A stretch of 49,704 nt of DNA from contig NZ_JAOWLB010000027.1 in the NCBI RefSeq assembly GCF_025751555.1, positions 1-49,704 on the forward strand, written 5' to 3'. The position numbers and the translations under genes are program-made. Below, piece by piece: positions 16,580 to 24,230 of this stretch (positions are counted from its first letter, which is position 1; the number at the start of each line of letters is the position of its first letter). The stretch is from Ruegeria aquimaris. Its GTDB lineage: Bacteria; Pseudomonadota; Alphaproteobacteria; Rhodobacterales; Rhodobacteraceae. The notes under the pieces were generated by a model that ran no database searches, had not been told where the DNA came from, and worked only from the letters and a program-made list of their open reading frames with translations.

Positions 16580-18352
16580 TCATTCCGGGGGCAGGCCGAG
16601 ATCGATCAGGATCTGGAGATTGGCTTCGTCGGCCGCAACCCAGCGCGCCCAGATCGGAAAGCGGAAGGCGCGGCGCCAGAATTCAGCCGTCAGGGCCGGG
16701 TATCTTTCGCGTGCTTGAGCAAGGTAATGCGCGGCCTTGTCCCGGTTGCCAAGCTTGGCGTGTTTCAGCGCGGTGGCCATGAAGACGAAGTAGTCCGCAT
16801 TGGGAAACCGGCAGGCGGTCTCATAGGCGGCCAGCGCCTCGGGATCGGCGGCGTCGGTGTTGCGAAAGGTGAAGGCATTGCCAAGCTGGAACCAGAAGCC
16901 CCAGGCCATAGGGTCCTTGGGGTTCAGGCGCAGTGCGGTGCGGGCGGCCCGTTCCAGCCGGTCGCAATCGAGCCTTTGCATGAACAGGCAGGCGTGGCAG
17001 CGACCGAAATGCAGCACCGCGTTGTTGGGATTGAGCGCCTCGGCCTTGTCCAGCGCGTCGGCGGCATCCTGTTCCCGCCCGGTTATGGCCAGCAGGACGC
17101 CCAGCGCGACATAACCGATTTCAAGGCGATCGTCGCGCTCGATGGCTTGCGCAGCATGGTCTAGCCCAGTCGAGATTTCGGCGGCCGGGTCGCGCGACCG
17201 CCCGGTAATGACCTTCACCCAGGCGAGGCGCGCCAGCAGCGCGTGCGGCAGGGCGAAATCCGGATCGGCGGCAATGGCGCGGGTGTAGAAGGCATGTGCC
17301 TGCGAATAACCCTCGTCGGTGTAGCGGGTGAATTCGGAATAACCCTTTTGGCACATCTCCCAGGCGGTCAGGCTGTCGGTGGGTTTGCGGCGCGCCAGAT
17401 TACGTTCGTGCGCGCCCAATTCCGGCTCCACCCCGGACACGATGGCGGCGGTCAACTCGTCTTGCAGGTCGAACAGATCGGCCATGGTCCGGTCCCAGCG
17501 TTCAGCCCAGACATGGGCGCCGGTCCGGGCATCGATCAGCTGCGCGGTGGCGCGCAGCCGGTCGCCTGCGCGTCGGACGGAACCCTCGACCACATAACGC
17601 ACGCCCAGTTCCTCGGCGATCTGGCGCACGTCCTTGTGGCTGCCCTTGTAGGCAAACGCCGAGTTGCGGGCGATCACGGTCAGGGTGCGGAACCGGCTGA
17701 GTTCGGTGGTCACGTCCTCGACAATGCCATCGGCCAGGAAATCCTGTTCCGGGTCGGCCGACATGTTGTCAAAGGGCAGGATGACCACGGCGGGCAGTTC
17801 GGCGCGCACCTGGGGTTTGTCCGCGGCGCAGGCGATGCCCTCTGCGCCCACGCGCCAGACCTCGACCGGGTCAGGAATGTTCTTGACCGGCTGCGGCCCC
17901 AGTTCGATCAGTTCGGCGGCGACCTTGCCGCGCACCTGGTCATGGACACTGCGGGAGATGCAGATGCCGCCGGGAGTGGCCAGGCTTTCCAGCCGGGCGG
18001 CGATGTTGACCGCGTCGCCCAGGATATCGTCGCCATCGCTGATCACGTCGCCCAGGTGGATACCGACCCTGAACAACATCCGAGTGTCGGGGTTGGTTTC
18101 GGCCTGGTCGCGCGCCACCCGTTGCAGGATGGCGACGGCCGACCGCAGGGCGGCGACGGGCGAGGCGAATTCGGCCAACAGGCCGTCGCCCATGGTCTTG
18201 ATCAGCCGCCCGCCCTCTCGGGACAGGTCGGGCTGGACGATGTCGGCAAAGAGGTAGCGCAGGCGGGTGACCGTGCCTTCCTCATCCACAGCCATCAGGC
18301 GCGAGTAGCCCGACAGGTCGGCGGCGAGGATGGTTGTCAGGCGGCGGTCCAT
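16580..18352 (-). CDS. Class III adenylate/guanylate cyclase with TolB-like and TPR regions
   Basis: A 590-residue signalling protein. Residues 1-165 form a class III nucleotide cyclase domain: ILAADLSGYSRLM carries one metal aspartate, MGDGLLAEF the second, and GDAVNIAARLE the transition-state Asn/Arg positions. Residues about 185-330 form a TolB/FlgO-like beta domain with VVILPFDNMSADPEQDFLADG. The rest is a run of TPR-like helices (about 345-585). No membrane segment, so cytoplasmic. This architecture is frequent in alphaproteobacteria, where inputs are mostly unknown. It lies 89 bp downstream of hemC on the same strand, with a GC-rich hairpin immediately before its ribosome-binding site. 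Confidence 0.88.
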   Translation of the reverse strand: MDRRLTTILAADLSGYSRLMAVDEEGTVTRLRYLFADIVQPDLSREGGRLIKTMGDGLLAEFASPVAALRSAVAILQRVARDQAETNPDTRMLFRVGIHLGDVISDGDDILGDAVNIAARLESLATPGGICISRSVHDQVRGKVAAELIELGPQPVKNIPDPVEVWRVGAEGIACAADKPQVRAELPAVVILPFDNMSADPEQDFLADGIVEDVTTELSRFRTLTVIARNSAFAYKGSHKDVRQIAEELGVRYVVEGSVRRAGDRLRATAQLIDARTGAHVWAERWDRTMADLFDLQDELTAAIVSGVEPELGAHERNLARRKPTDSLTAWEMCQKGYSEFTRYTDEGYSQAHAFYTRAIAADPDFALPHALLARLAWVKVITGRSRDPAAEISTGLDHAAQAIERDDRLEIGYVALGVLLAITGREQDAADALDKAEALNPNNAVLHFGRCHACLFMQRLDCDRLERAARTALRLNPKDPMAWGFWFQLGNAFTFRNTDAADPEALAAYETACRFPNADYFVFMATALKHAKLGNRDKAAHYLAQARERYPALTAEFWRRAFRFPIWARWVAADEANLQILIDLGLPPE

Positions 18353-18363
18353 GCGGGGTCTCC

Positions 18364-18390
18364 GGGCGGGCGCAGCGGTGCGCCCCGCCC
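18364..18390 (-). promoter_or_regulatory. GC-rich hairpin in front of the cyclase gene
   Basis: GGGCGGGCGCA at 18364-18374 pairs with TGCGCCCCGCCC at 18379-18390 (one bulged C). On the minus strand it ends directly beside the GGAG preceding the cyclase ATG. It could end hemC transcripts, protect them, or limit ribosome entry on the cyclase mRNA. Confidence 0.4.
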
Positions 18391-18441
18391 ACTATGCCCG
18401 GGGAACCGGCGATGACAAAGCAGCAAAGGCCGCGCGGGTGG

Positions 18442-19401
18442 TCAGCCGCGCCAGGCGAAGAAGCCCGGCCCGGCCTGGGCCAGCAGGTCACGCGCCATCT
18501 CGGTACCCAGTGCCGGACCGTCGGCCACGTCGCCGCTGCGATCGAGCGCGATCGCCTCGGACCCGTCGGGACGCAGCACCTCGCCGCGCAGGCGCAGGGT
18601 GCTACCGTCCAGCTCGGCCAGCCCGGCGATGGGGGTCTCGCAGGACCCGTCGAGCGCGGCGAGCAGCGCCCGTTCGGCGGCCAGCCGCTGACCGGTCTCG
18701 GCATGGTGAATGGCGGCCAGCATGTCACCGGCGCGGGTATCATCGGCGCGTCGCTCGATCCCGATGGCGCCCTGCGCGATGGCGGGCAGCATGTCGTCAG
18801 GCGAGATTGCGGTGGCGGGCACCTCGGCCATATTAAGCCGCCGGATGCCTGCCATGGCGAGGAAGGTGCATTCGGCGACACCTTCGGAGAGCTTGCGCAG
18901 GCGGGTCTGCACGTTGCCCCGGAATTCGACAACCTTGAGGTCGGGCCGACGGTTCAGCAACTGCGCCTTGCGGCGCAGCGACGAGGTGCCGACCACGGCG
19001 CCCTGCGGCAGGTCGCGGATCGCCGAATGGCTGGGAGAGATGAAGGCGTCGCGCACATCCTCGCGCGGCAGGAAGGTGTCGAGCACTAGGCCCGCCGGCT
19101 GTTCCACCGGCATGTCCTTGGTCGAGTGTACGGCGATGTCGATATCGCCGCGCAGCATCGCCTCTTCGATCTCCTTGGTGAAGAGACCCTTGTTGCCGAT
19201 CTCTTTCAGCGGGCGGTCCGCCTCGATCATCGCGCGGTTGTCGCCGGTGGTCGAGATCACCACGATCTCGAACGCGTCCTCGGGCAGGTCAAAGGCGGCA
19301 CCCAGGCGGCGGCGGGTCTCATACGCCTGCGCCAGCGCCAAAGGCGAGCCACGGGTGCCGATCTTGAGCGGCGATGCGGGAGAGGGAAGTACGATTTTCA
19401 T
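18442..19401 (-). CDS. hemC: Hydroxymethylbilane synthase (porphobilinogen deaminase)
   Basis: Joins four porphobilinogen units into hydroxymethylbilane, in the cytoplasm. The 319-residue protein has the N-terminal IGTRGSPLALAQA, the HSTKDMP block with the catalytic-loop aspartate, GTSSLRRKAQLL with substrate-binding arginines, FRGNVQTRL, and the ALDGSCETPIAG loop containing the cysteine that carries the dipyrromethane cofactor. The start MKIVLPSP at 19401 gives the normal length; the frame extends upstream without family similarity. Divergent from hemE with about 106 bp between starts, an order common in Rhodobacteraceae that allows joint control of early tetrapyrrole flow. Confidence 0.95.
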   Translation of the reverse strand: MKIVLPSPASPLKIGTRGSPLALAQAYETRRRLGAAFDLPEDAFEIVVISTTGDNRAMIEADRPLKEIGNKGLFTKEIEEAMLRGDIDIAVHSTKDMPVEQPAGLVLDTFLPREDVRDAFISPSHSAIRDLPQGAVVGTSSLRRKAQLLNRRPDLKVVEFRGNVQTRLRKLSEGVAECTFLAMAGIRRLNMAEVPATAISPDDMLPAIAQGAIGIERRADDTRAGDMLAAIHHAETGQRLAAERALLAALDGSCETPIAGLAELDGSTLRLRGEVLRPDGSEAIALDRSGDVADGPALGTEMARDLLAQAGPGFFAWRG

Positions 19402-19507
19402 GGACGTCAGCTTTAGTCGCGTCACATTGCCCTGACAATGGGGGCTGCGCTTGACAAATTGCCGCCGAAGGCAGACCCGTGGCGCAACGTGAAGGATGGG
19501 GGCGGAT

Positions 19508-20542
19508 ATGGCCGAGACAAAGAAACTGCTGCGGGTGCTGGCGGGCGAGGTGCTGGACACCCCGCCGATCTGGATGATGCGGCAGGCCGGACGGTACCTG
19601 CCCGAGTATCGCGCCACCCGCGCGCAGGCGGGCGATTTCCTGTCTTTGTGCTATAACCCTGAACTGGCCGCCGAGGTGACGCTGCAACCGATCCGCCGCT
19701 ATGGCTTCGACGCGGCGATCCTGTTTGCCGATATCCTGCTGGTGCCGCAGGCGCTGGGCGCCGATCTGTGGTTCGAGACCGGCGAGGGGCCGCGCCTGTC
19801 GACCATCGGGTCGCAGGCGGATTTCGACCGGCTGAAGCCGGTGGAAGCGATCCACGAGACGCTGGCACCAATCTATGAAACGGTGCGCATCCTGACCCGC
19901 GAATTGCCTGCCGAGACGGCGCTGATCGGTTTTGCCGGGGCGCCCTGGACCGTTGCGACCTATATGATCGCCGGGCGCGGCACACCGGATCAGGGCCCGG
20001 CGCATGCGCTGCGCGAGGGCCATCCGGCGCTGTTTGACGCACTGATCGAACGGCTGACAGCGGCCACCATCGAATATCTGAGCGCCCAGATCGAGGCGGG
20101 CGCCGAGGTGGTCAAGATATTCGACAGCTGGGCCGGGTCGCTGAAGGGTGAGGCCTTTGCCAGATACGCGCTGGAACCCTGCCGCGAGATCACCCAGGCG
20201 CTGAAAGCGCGCCACCCGAACATCCCGGTGATCGGTTTCCCGCGAGAAGCGGGTGAGGGCTATGTCGGCTTTGCCAAGGCCACCGGCGTCGATTGCGTGG
20301 CGCTCGACAATTCGGTGACGCCGGATTGGGCGGCGGCGCATGTGCAGGTGGATGGCTGCGTGCAGGGCAACCTGGCCTCGTCGCATATGGTGACCGGCGG
20401 TCAGGCGCTGGTGGACGAGACACGGCGTATTGTCGAGGCGTTTTCCAAGGGGCCGCATATCTTCAACCTGGGCCATGGCATCACGCCGGATGCCGATCCT
20501 GCAAACGTGCAGCTGATGATCGACACGGTGCGCGAAGGTTGA
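19508..20542 (+). CDS. hemE: Uroporphyrinogen decarboxylase
   Basis: Removes four acetate carboxyls from uroporphyrinogen III to give coproporphyrinogen III, in the cytoplasm. The 344-residue protein opens with [17 protein letters not shown], the signature with the active-site Arg residues. It continues with ILFADIL (catalytic Asp), [19 protein letters not shown], and ends with the family [14 protein letters not shown] prefer MAETKK at 19508 over the ATG 12 bases earlier because the GAAGGATGGGGG purine stretch is better placed for it. A TTGACA lies at 19451-19456, but no convincing -10 follows at the right distance. A repeat/hairpin follows the stop. Confidence 0.95.
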   Translation: MAETKKLLRVLAGEVLDTPPIWMMRQAGRYLPEYRATRAQAGDFLSLCYNPELAAEVTLQPIRRYGFDAAILFADILLVPQALGADLWFETGEGPRLSTIGSQADFDRLKPVEAIHETLAPIYETVRILTRELPAETALIGFAGAPWTVATYMIAGRGTPDQGPAHALREGHPALFDALIERLTAATIEYLSAQIEAGAEVVKIFDSWAGSLKGEAFARYALEPCREITQALKARHPNIPVIGFPREAGEGYVGFAKATGVDCVALDNSVTPDWAAAHVQVDGCVQGNLASSHMVTGGQALVDETRRIVEAFSKGPHIFNLGHGITPDADPANVQLMIDTVREG

Positions 20543-20550
20543 GTGCGGAG

Positions 20551-20602
20551 CGAGGGGCGCTGCCCCTCGCGCTCCCCGGAGTATTTCCAACCAGAAAGAA
20601 GC
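20551..20602 (+). repeat. Dispersed intergenic repeat, copy 2, with hairpin
   Basis: CGAGGGGC at 20551-20558 pairs with GCCCCTCG at 20562-20569 (8-bp stem, 3-nt loop), followed by CTCCCCGGAGTATTTCC and AGAAAGAAG. Same modules as the copies at 13694 and 28948. It lies between the convergent ends of hemE and the CaiB-type gene and may serve as a terminator for both. Confidence 0.75.
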
Positions 20603-20605
20603 AGG

Positions 20606-21700
20606 TCAGGGGTTGGCGGTCTCTGCCAGTTCGGCAAGGATCTGCGCCGTGTGTTCGCCGCGCGTGGGGCTGGGCTTCGGTTGCCAATCGCGGTCTTTGA
20701 AACGGGGCGCAGGTGCGGCCTGGAGCGTGCCGTCGATCTCGGCCCAGGTGCGGCGGGCGGCGTTCATCGGGTGGTGCTGCGCCTCTTGCGGGCTGAGCAC
20801 CGGCGCGACGCAGGCGTCGGTGCCGAGGAAGAGATCGGCCCAGTGGTCGCGCGGCTTTGTGGCGAAGAGTGCGGCGAGGCGGGTGGTGAGCGCGGGCCAG
20901 AGTTTTGGCGCGAATTGCTGCTGAAACTCGGGATCGTCTGACAGGCCGAGGCGGTCGAGGAATTGCGCATAGAACTTGGGCTCAAGGCATTGCACGGTGA
21001 CATGGCCACCATCGGCGCAGGCATAGGTCCGGCTCCAATGCGGGCCGTCGAGCAGGCTGCGGCCGCGTATCTCGGACAGGCTGCCTGTCTGGCCGAGGCT
21101 CATCAGCAGGTTCATCATATGGGCCGAGCCGTCATAGATCGCGGCATCGACCACGGTGCCCTGTCCGGTGGCGCGGGCGTTCAGCAGGCCAGCCAGCAGC
21201 CCGGTGACCAGATACATGGCGCCGCCGCCGATATCGCCCACCAGCGTGGCGGGCGTCTGCGGCGCGTCGCCGGGGGCCGAGCCGTACCAGAGCGCGCCCG
21301 ACAGCGAGATATAGTTGAGGTCATGCCCGGCGGCATGGGACAGCGGCCCGTACTGGCCCCAGCCGGTCATCCGGCCATAAACCAGCGCCGGGTTCAGAGC
21401 GTGGCATTCGGCGGGGCCGAGGCCGAGTTTTTCCATCACGCCGGGGCGGAAGCCTTCGATCAGCGCGTCGGCACTGGCGATCAGGGCGCGGGCGGTGGCG
21501 ATGTCGGCGGCATCCTTGAGGTCGAGCGCGATCGAACGCTTGCCGCGATCCAGAAGCGAACGCTCTGGCATGCCCGGGGTCACCGCGCCACCCTTGCGAT
21601 GCACGGTGATCACGTCTGCGCCCAGATCCGCCAGCAGCATGGCGGCAAAGGGTCCGGGGCCCAGCCCCTCGATCTCGACGATGCGGATGCCGTTCAGCAT
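20606..21700 (-). CDS. CaiB/BaiF CoA-transferase family protein, alpha-methylacyl-CoA racemase-like
   Basis: A 364-residue class III CoA-transferase-fold protein. The start LNGIRIVEIEGLGPGPFAAMLLADLGADVI matches the racemase branch, as do RGKRSIALDLK, LIEGFRPGVMEKLGLGP and GHDLNYISLSGAL with the catalytic Asp. Racemases epimerise 2-methylacyl-CoA thioesters; transferases move CoA between acids, and the two are hard to separate by sequence. The PHWSRTYACADGGH region is typical of racemases. It is divergent from an enoyl-CoA hydratase with 136 bp between, so the pair probably serves degradation of branched or unusual acyl-CoA compounds. Confidence 0.85.
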   Translation of the reverse strand: MLNGIRIVEIEGLGPGPFAAMLLADLGADVITVHRKGGAVTPGMPERSLLDRGKRSIALDLKDAADIATARALIASADALIEGFRPGVMEKLGLGPAECHALNPALVYGRMTGWGQYGPLSHAAGHDLNYISLSGALWYGSAPGDAPQTPATLVGDIGGGAMYLVTGLLAGLLNARATGQGTVVDAAIYDGSAHMMNLLMSLGQTGSLSEIRGRSLLDGPHWSRTYACADGGHVTVQCLEPKFYAQFLDRLGLSDDPEFQQQFAPKLWPALTTRLAALFATKPRDHWADLFLGTDACVAPVLSPQEAQHHPMNAARRTWAEIDGTLQAAPAPRFKDRDWQPKPSPTRGEHTAQILAELAETANP

Positions 21701-21836
21701 GATGCTCTCCTTTTCTTTGTGGCAGGTTCCCGGCCCCGCGTGCCGAAATCAAGCGCGGCGGTGCCGCATGACGTGGCGTCGTATTTTGTCCGAGCCGCGC
21801 CGCGTGCTCTGCTGGAGTGCAGTCAGGGAGGAAGAC

Positions 21837-22697
21837 ATGTCCGTTGTTGCCTATGAAAAGGACGGGCGCATCGCCCGGATCACGCTGAACCGGCCCGAGG
21901 TGATGAACGCCATCAATGACGAGCTGCCCGGCGCACTGGCCGCTGCCGTGGCGCGGGCCGATGCCGATCCGGGTGTGCATGTGATGGTGCTGTCGGGGGC
22001 GGGGGGCGCGTTCTGCGCGGGCTATGACCTGACCTATTACGCCGAGGGCAACGGGGCGGGTGACGTGACCCAGCCGATGCCCTGGGACCCCATAAAAGAC
22101 TATCGGTTCATGTGGACCAATACCCAGCATTTCATGTCGCTCTGGCGGGCGGTAAAGCCGGTGCTGTGCAAGGTGCACGGCTTCGCGGTGGCGGGCGGGT
22201 CGGATATTGCACTCTGCGCCGATCTGACGATCATGGCCGAGGATGCGCAGATCGGGTACATGCCGTCGCGGGTCTGGGGCTGTCCCACCACGGCGATGTG
22301 GGTCTATCGGCTGGGGGCCGAGCGGGCCAAGCGGATGCTGTTCACCGGCGACAAGATCAGCGGGCGTCAGGCGGCGGATATGGGGCTGGTGCTGGAGGCG
22401 GTGCCGGCGGAGCATCTGGATGACCGGGTCGAGGAACTGGCCGCGCGCATGGCCACCGTGCCGATCAACCAGCTTGCTATGCAGAAACTGGTGATCAACC
22501 AGGCGATCGAGCAGACCGGGCTGATGCAGACCCAGCGGCTGGCCACCATTTTCGACGGCATCACCCGGCACAGCCCGGAAGGCATCCATTTCAAGGAGCG
22601 CGCCGAGGCGGTGGGCTGGAAACAGGCGGTGGACGAGCGCGATCAGGGCACCTGGGACTGGACGGCGAATGAGGCGATCCCGAAAGGCAACCGCTAG
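21837..22697 (+). CDS. Enoyl-CoA hydratase/isomerase family protein
   Basis: A 286-residue crotonase-fold enzyme that acts on an acyl-CoA thioester in the cytoplasm. Family blocks are ARITLNRPEVMNAIN, the oxyanion-hole segment GGAFCAGYDL, KVHGFAVAGGSDIALCADL, and GADKISGRQAADMGLV-type helix text near residue 175. The second oxyanion Gly is present; one of the two glutamates of true hydratases is not obvious in the SRVWGCPTT stretch, so a related reaction is possible. GGGAGGAAG 5 bases before the ATG is a strong ribosome-binding site. Its TAG stop shares the palindrome CTAG with the stop of the convergent HxlR gene. Confidence 0.87.
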   Translation: MSVVAYEKDGRIARITLNRPEVMNAINDELPGALAAAVARADADPGVHVMVLSGAGGAFCAGYDLTYYAEGNGAGDVTQPMPWDPIKDYRFMWTNTQHFMSLWRAVKPVLCKVHGFAVAGGSDIALCADLTIMAEDAQIGYMPSRVWGCPTTAMWVYRLGAERAKRMLFTGDKISGRQAADMGLVLEAVPAEHLDDRVEELAARMATVPINQLAMQKLVINQAIEQTGLMQTQRLATIFDGITRHSPEGIHFKERAEAVGWKQAVDERDQGTWDWTANEAIPKGNR

Positions 22698-23134
22698 GTT
22701 CGCCGGAGACGCATCGTTTCATAGGTAAGCGGCGTGCCGGTGGCGCGGTCGACCACAACCGGATCGACCTCGCGCCCGTCCTCCAGCGAGACGACGCGAA
22801 CCGGCGGTGGCAAGTCGCTGGGCAGGTTCTCGGTGGCCCAATCGACCAGCAGCAGCATGACCGGGCCAAAGGCACGCCCCGTCGGGGTCAGCCGGTATTC
22901 ATGCCTGAGGGGCCGCTCCTGATAGGGGGTGCGGTGCATCAGGCCCAGCGCCTCAAGCTTCTTGAGCCGTTCCGCAAGAAGGTGACGGGTGATGCCGAGC
23001 CGGTCCTGAAACCCATCGAACCGGAGGGTGCCCAGAAATGCCTCGCGCAGGATGAGCAGGGTCCAGCGGTCACCCACCACGGACATGGCGCGGGCTACCG
23101 GACAGGGATCTTGATCGAGGTCGCTCCATTTCAT
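22694..23134 (-). CDS. HxlR-family transcriptional regulator (second copy)
   Basis: A 146-residue winged-helix regulator starting MKWSDLDQD. Cys11 before PVARAMSVVGDRWTLLILRE is at the position of the redox-sensing cysteine of YodB-like members. LAERLKKLEALGLMHR is the recognition helix and wing, and the C-terminal extension (about 105-146) is longer than in the first HxlR protein of this window. It is divergent from an alpha/beta hydrolase gene over a 91-bp gap that holds a symmetric series of GTTC/GAAC half-sites, so it most likely controls both itself and that hydrolase. The start at 23134 is the first Met that keeps this gap free. Confidence 0.86.
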   Translation of the reverse strand: MKWSDLDQDPCPVARAMSVVGDRWTLLILREAFLGTLRFDGFQDRLGITRHLLAERLKKLEALGLMHRTPYQERPLRHEYRLTPTGRAFGPVMLLLVDWATENLPSDLPPPVRVVSLEDGREVDPVVVDRATGTPLTYETMRLRRT

Positions 23135-23162
23135 GCCGTTGGTTTTAGCATGAAAGTTATGG

Positions 23163-23209
23163 GTTCCAAATAGGAACTTACTGATGCATAGTAAGTTCTG
23201 TTTTAGAAC
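23163..23209. promoter_or_regulatory. Paired palindromic operator between the HxlR gene and the hydrolase gene
   Basis: GTTCC-N5-GGAAC at 23163-23177 and GTTCT-N5-AGAAC at 23195-23209 have centres 32 bp apart, three turns of B-DNA. Between them GAACTTACT (23174-23182) and AGTAAGTTC (23190-23198) form a perfect 9-bp inverted repeat with a 7-nt centre. The whole array is nearly symmetric and fits two dimers bound on one face of the helix. Confidence 0.7.
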
Positions 23210-23225
23210 GCAATGGGAATCAGGA

Positions 23226-24146
23226 ATGTCGATCACAGATCCCTCTGGTCGGTCCCGCCAGCCCGACCGCTCAGACCCGCTGGTGATACGGTTGACGAGA
23301 GCGGCGGCCGCCCTCGCCTCGCGCGCGGTACCGGGGCTTTCGGCGGGGGTTCTTGAGCGCCTGTTCACAACGCCGCGCCGGTATGCGCTTCGGCCGCACG
23401 AAGCGGACCGGATGGCCAGCGCGCAGCGCGGTCATCTGGATTTGGCCGAGGGTCTGCGTATTCCGCTCTATCGCTGGGGCAATGGACCGACGGTGCTCTT
23501 GATCCATGGCATGAGCGGGCGCGGCAGCCAGATGGCGGGTTTTGCCGCGCCCCTGGTCGCGGCCGGGTTCAGCGTTGTCGCCTTTGACGCGCCCGGACAT
23601 GGCGCGGCGCCGGGCAAGCGGTTCTCTCTGCCCGAACATGCGCAGGTGGTCTTGCAGGTCGCGCGTCACCTCGGCCCCTTGGCCGGAGTCGTGGCGCATT
23701 CGGTCGGCGCCGCCGCAATGACACTGGCATTGAGCGAGGGGGCCGAAACCGGGCGGCTCGTCTATTTCGCACCGCCCGAGGACATGGAGGGCCATCTGTT
23801 CCGGGTCGCGCGGCTTCTCGGATTCTCGACCCGGGTCGCGGGCAGAACGAAACGCCGGTTGGAAACCCGGCTGGGCGTTCCGATGGAGGCGCTGCGCGGG
23901 CGCGACATCGCCCGGACCATGACACGGCCCCTGCTCGTCTTTCATGATCGGGGCGATGGCATGGTTCCGTTTTCCGACGGAGCCACCCTGATACGCCACT
24001 GGCCCAGCGCGCGTCTGGTCGCGACCGAAGGTCTGGGGCATGCCCGGATCCTGCGCGACCCCGAGGCGCTGGACCGGACGGTCCGCTTTCTGGCCGGACG
24101 GCAGAGCGGGCAAGGCAGCATTGGCTCGGAGGACGTGGCGGCATAG
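23226..24146 (+). CDS. Alpha/beta hydrolase
   Basis: A 306-residue alpha/beta-hydrolase-fold protein without signal peptide or zinc motifs. LLIHGMSGRG (about residue 100) carries the oxyanion-hole HG. VVAHSVGAA (about 160) is the nucleophile elbow, with Ala in place of the first Gly of GxSxG. HDRGDGMVPF supplies the acid and GLGHARIL the catalytic His. The ATG at 23226 is preceded by GGAATCAGG; a frame upstream at 23184 would run through the operator and is not favoured. Probably induced through the HxlR repressor next to it, which suggests a role in handling an ester, lactone or electrophile. Substrate unknown. Confidence 0.85.
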   Translation: MSITDPSGRSRQPDRSDPLVIRLTRAAAALASRAVPGLSAGVLERLFTTPRRYALRPHEADRMASAQRGHLDLAEGLRIPLYRWGNGPTVLLIHGMSGRGSQMAGFAAPLVAAGFSVVAFDAPGHGAAPGKRFSLPEHAQVVLQVARHLGPLAGVVAHSVGAAAMTLALSEGAETGRLVYFAPPEDMEGHLFRVARLLGFSTRVAGRTKRRLETRLGVPMEALRGRDIARTMTRPLLVFHDRGDGMVPFSDGATLIRHWPSARLVATEGLGHARILRDPEALDRTVRFLAGRQSGQGSIGSEDVAA

Positions 24147-24230
24147 GATCGCCCCTGCCGAGGGGCTTGCCTTGCGGGGTCCCGGCCAATAGCGTCATGC
24201 CGGACTGTGTCAAGTTCTTGGGGGGGAACG

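Noticed and set aside
23163-23209. GTTC repeats considered as a LexA/SOS box
   Set aside because: Alphaproteobacterial LexA boxes are direct repeats (GTTC-N7-GTTC); these are inverted and flank an HxlR gene.
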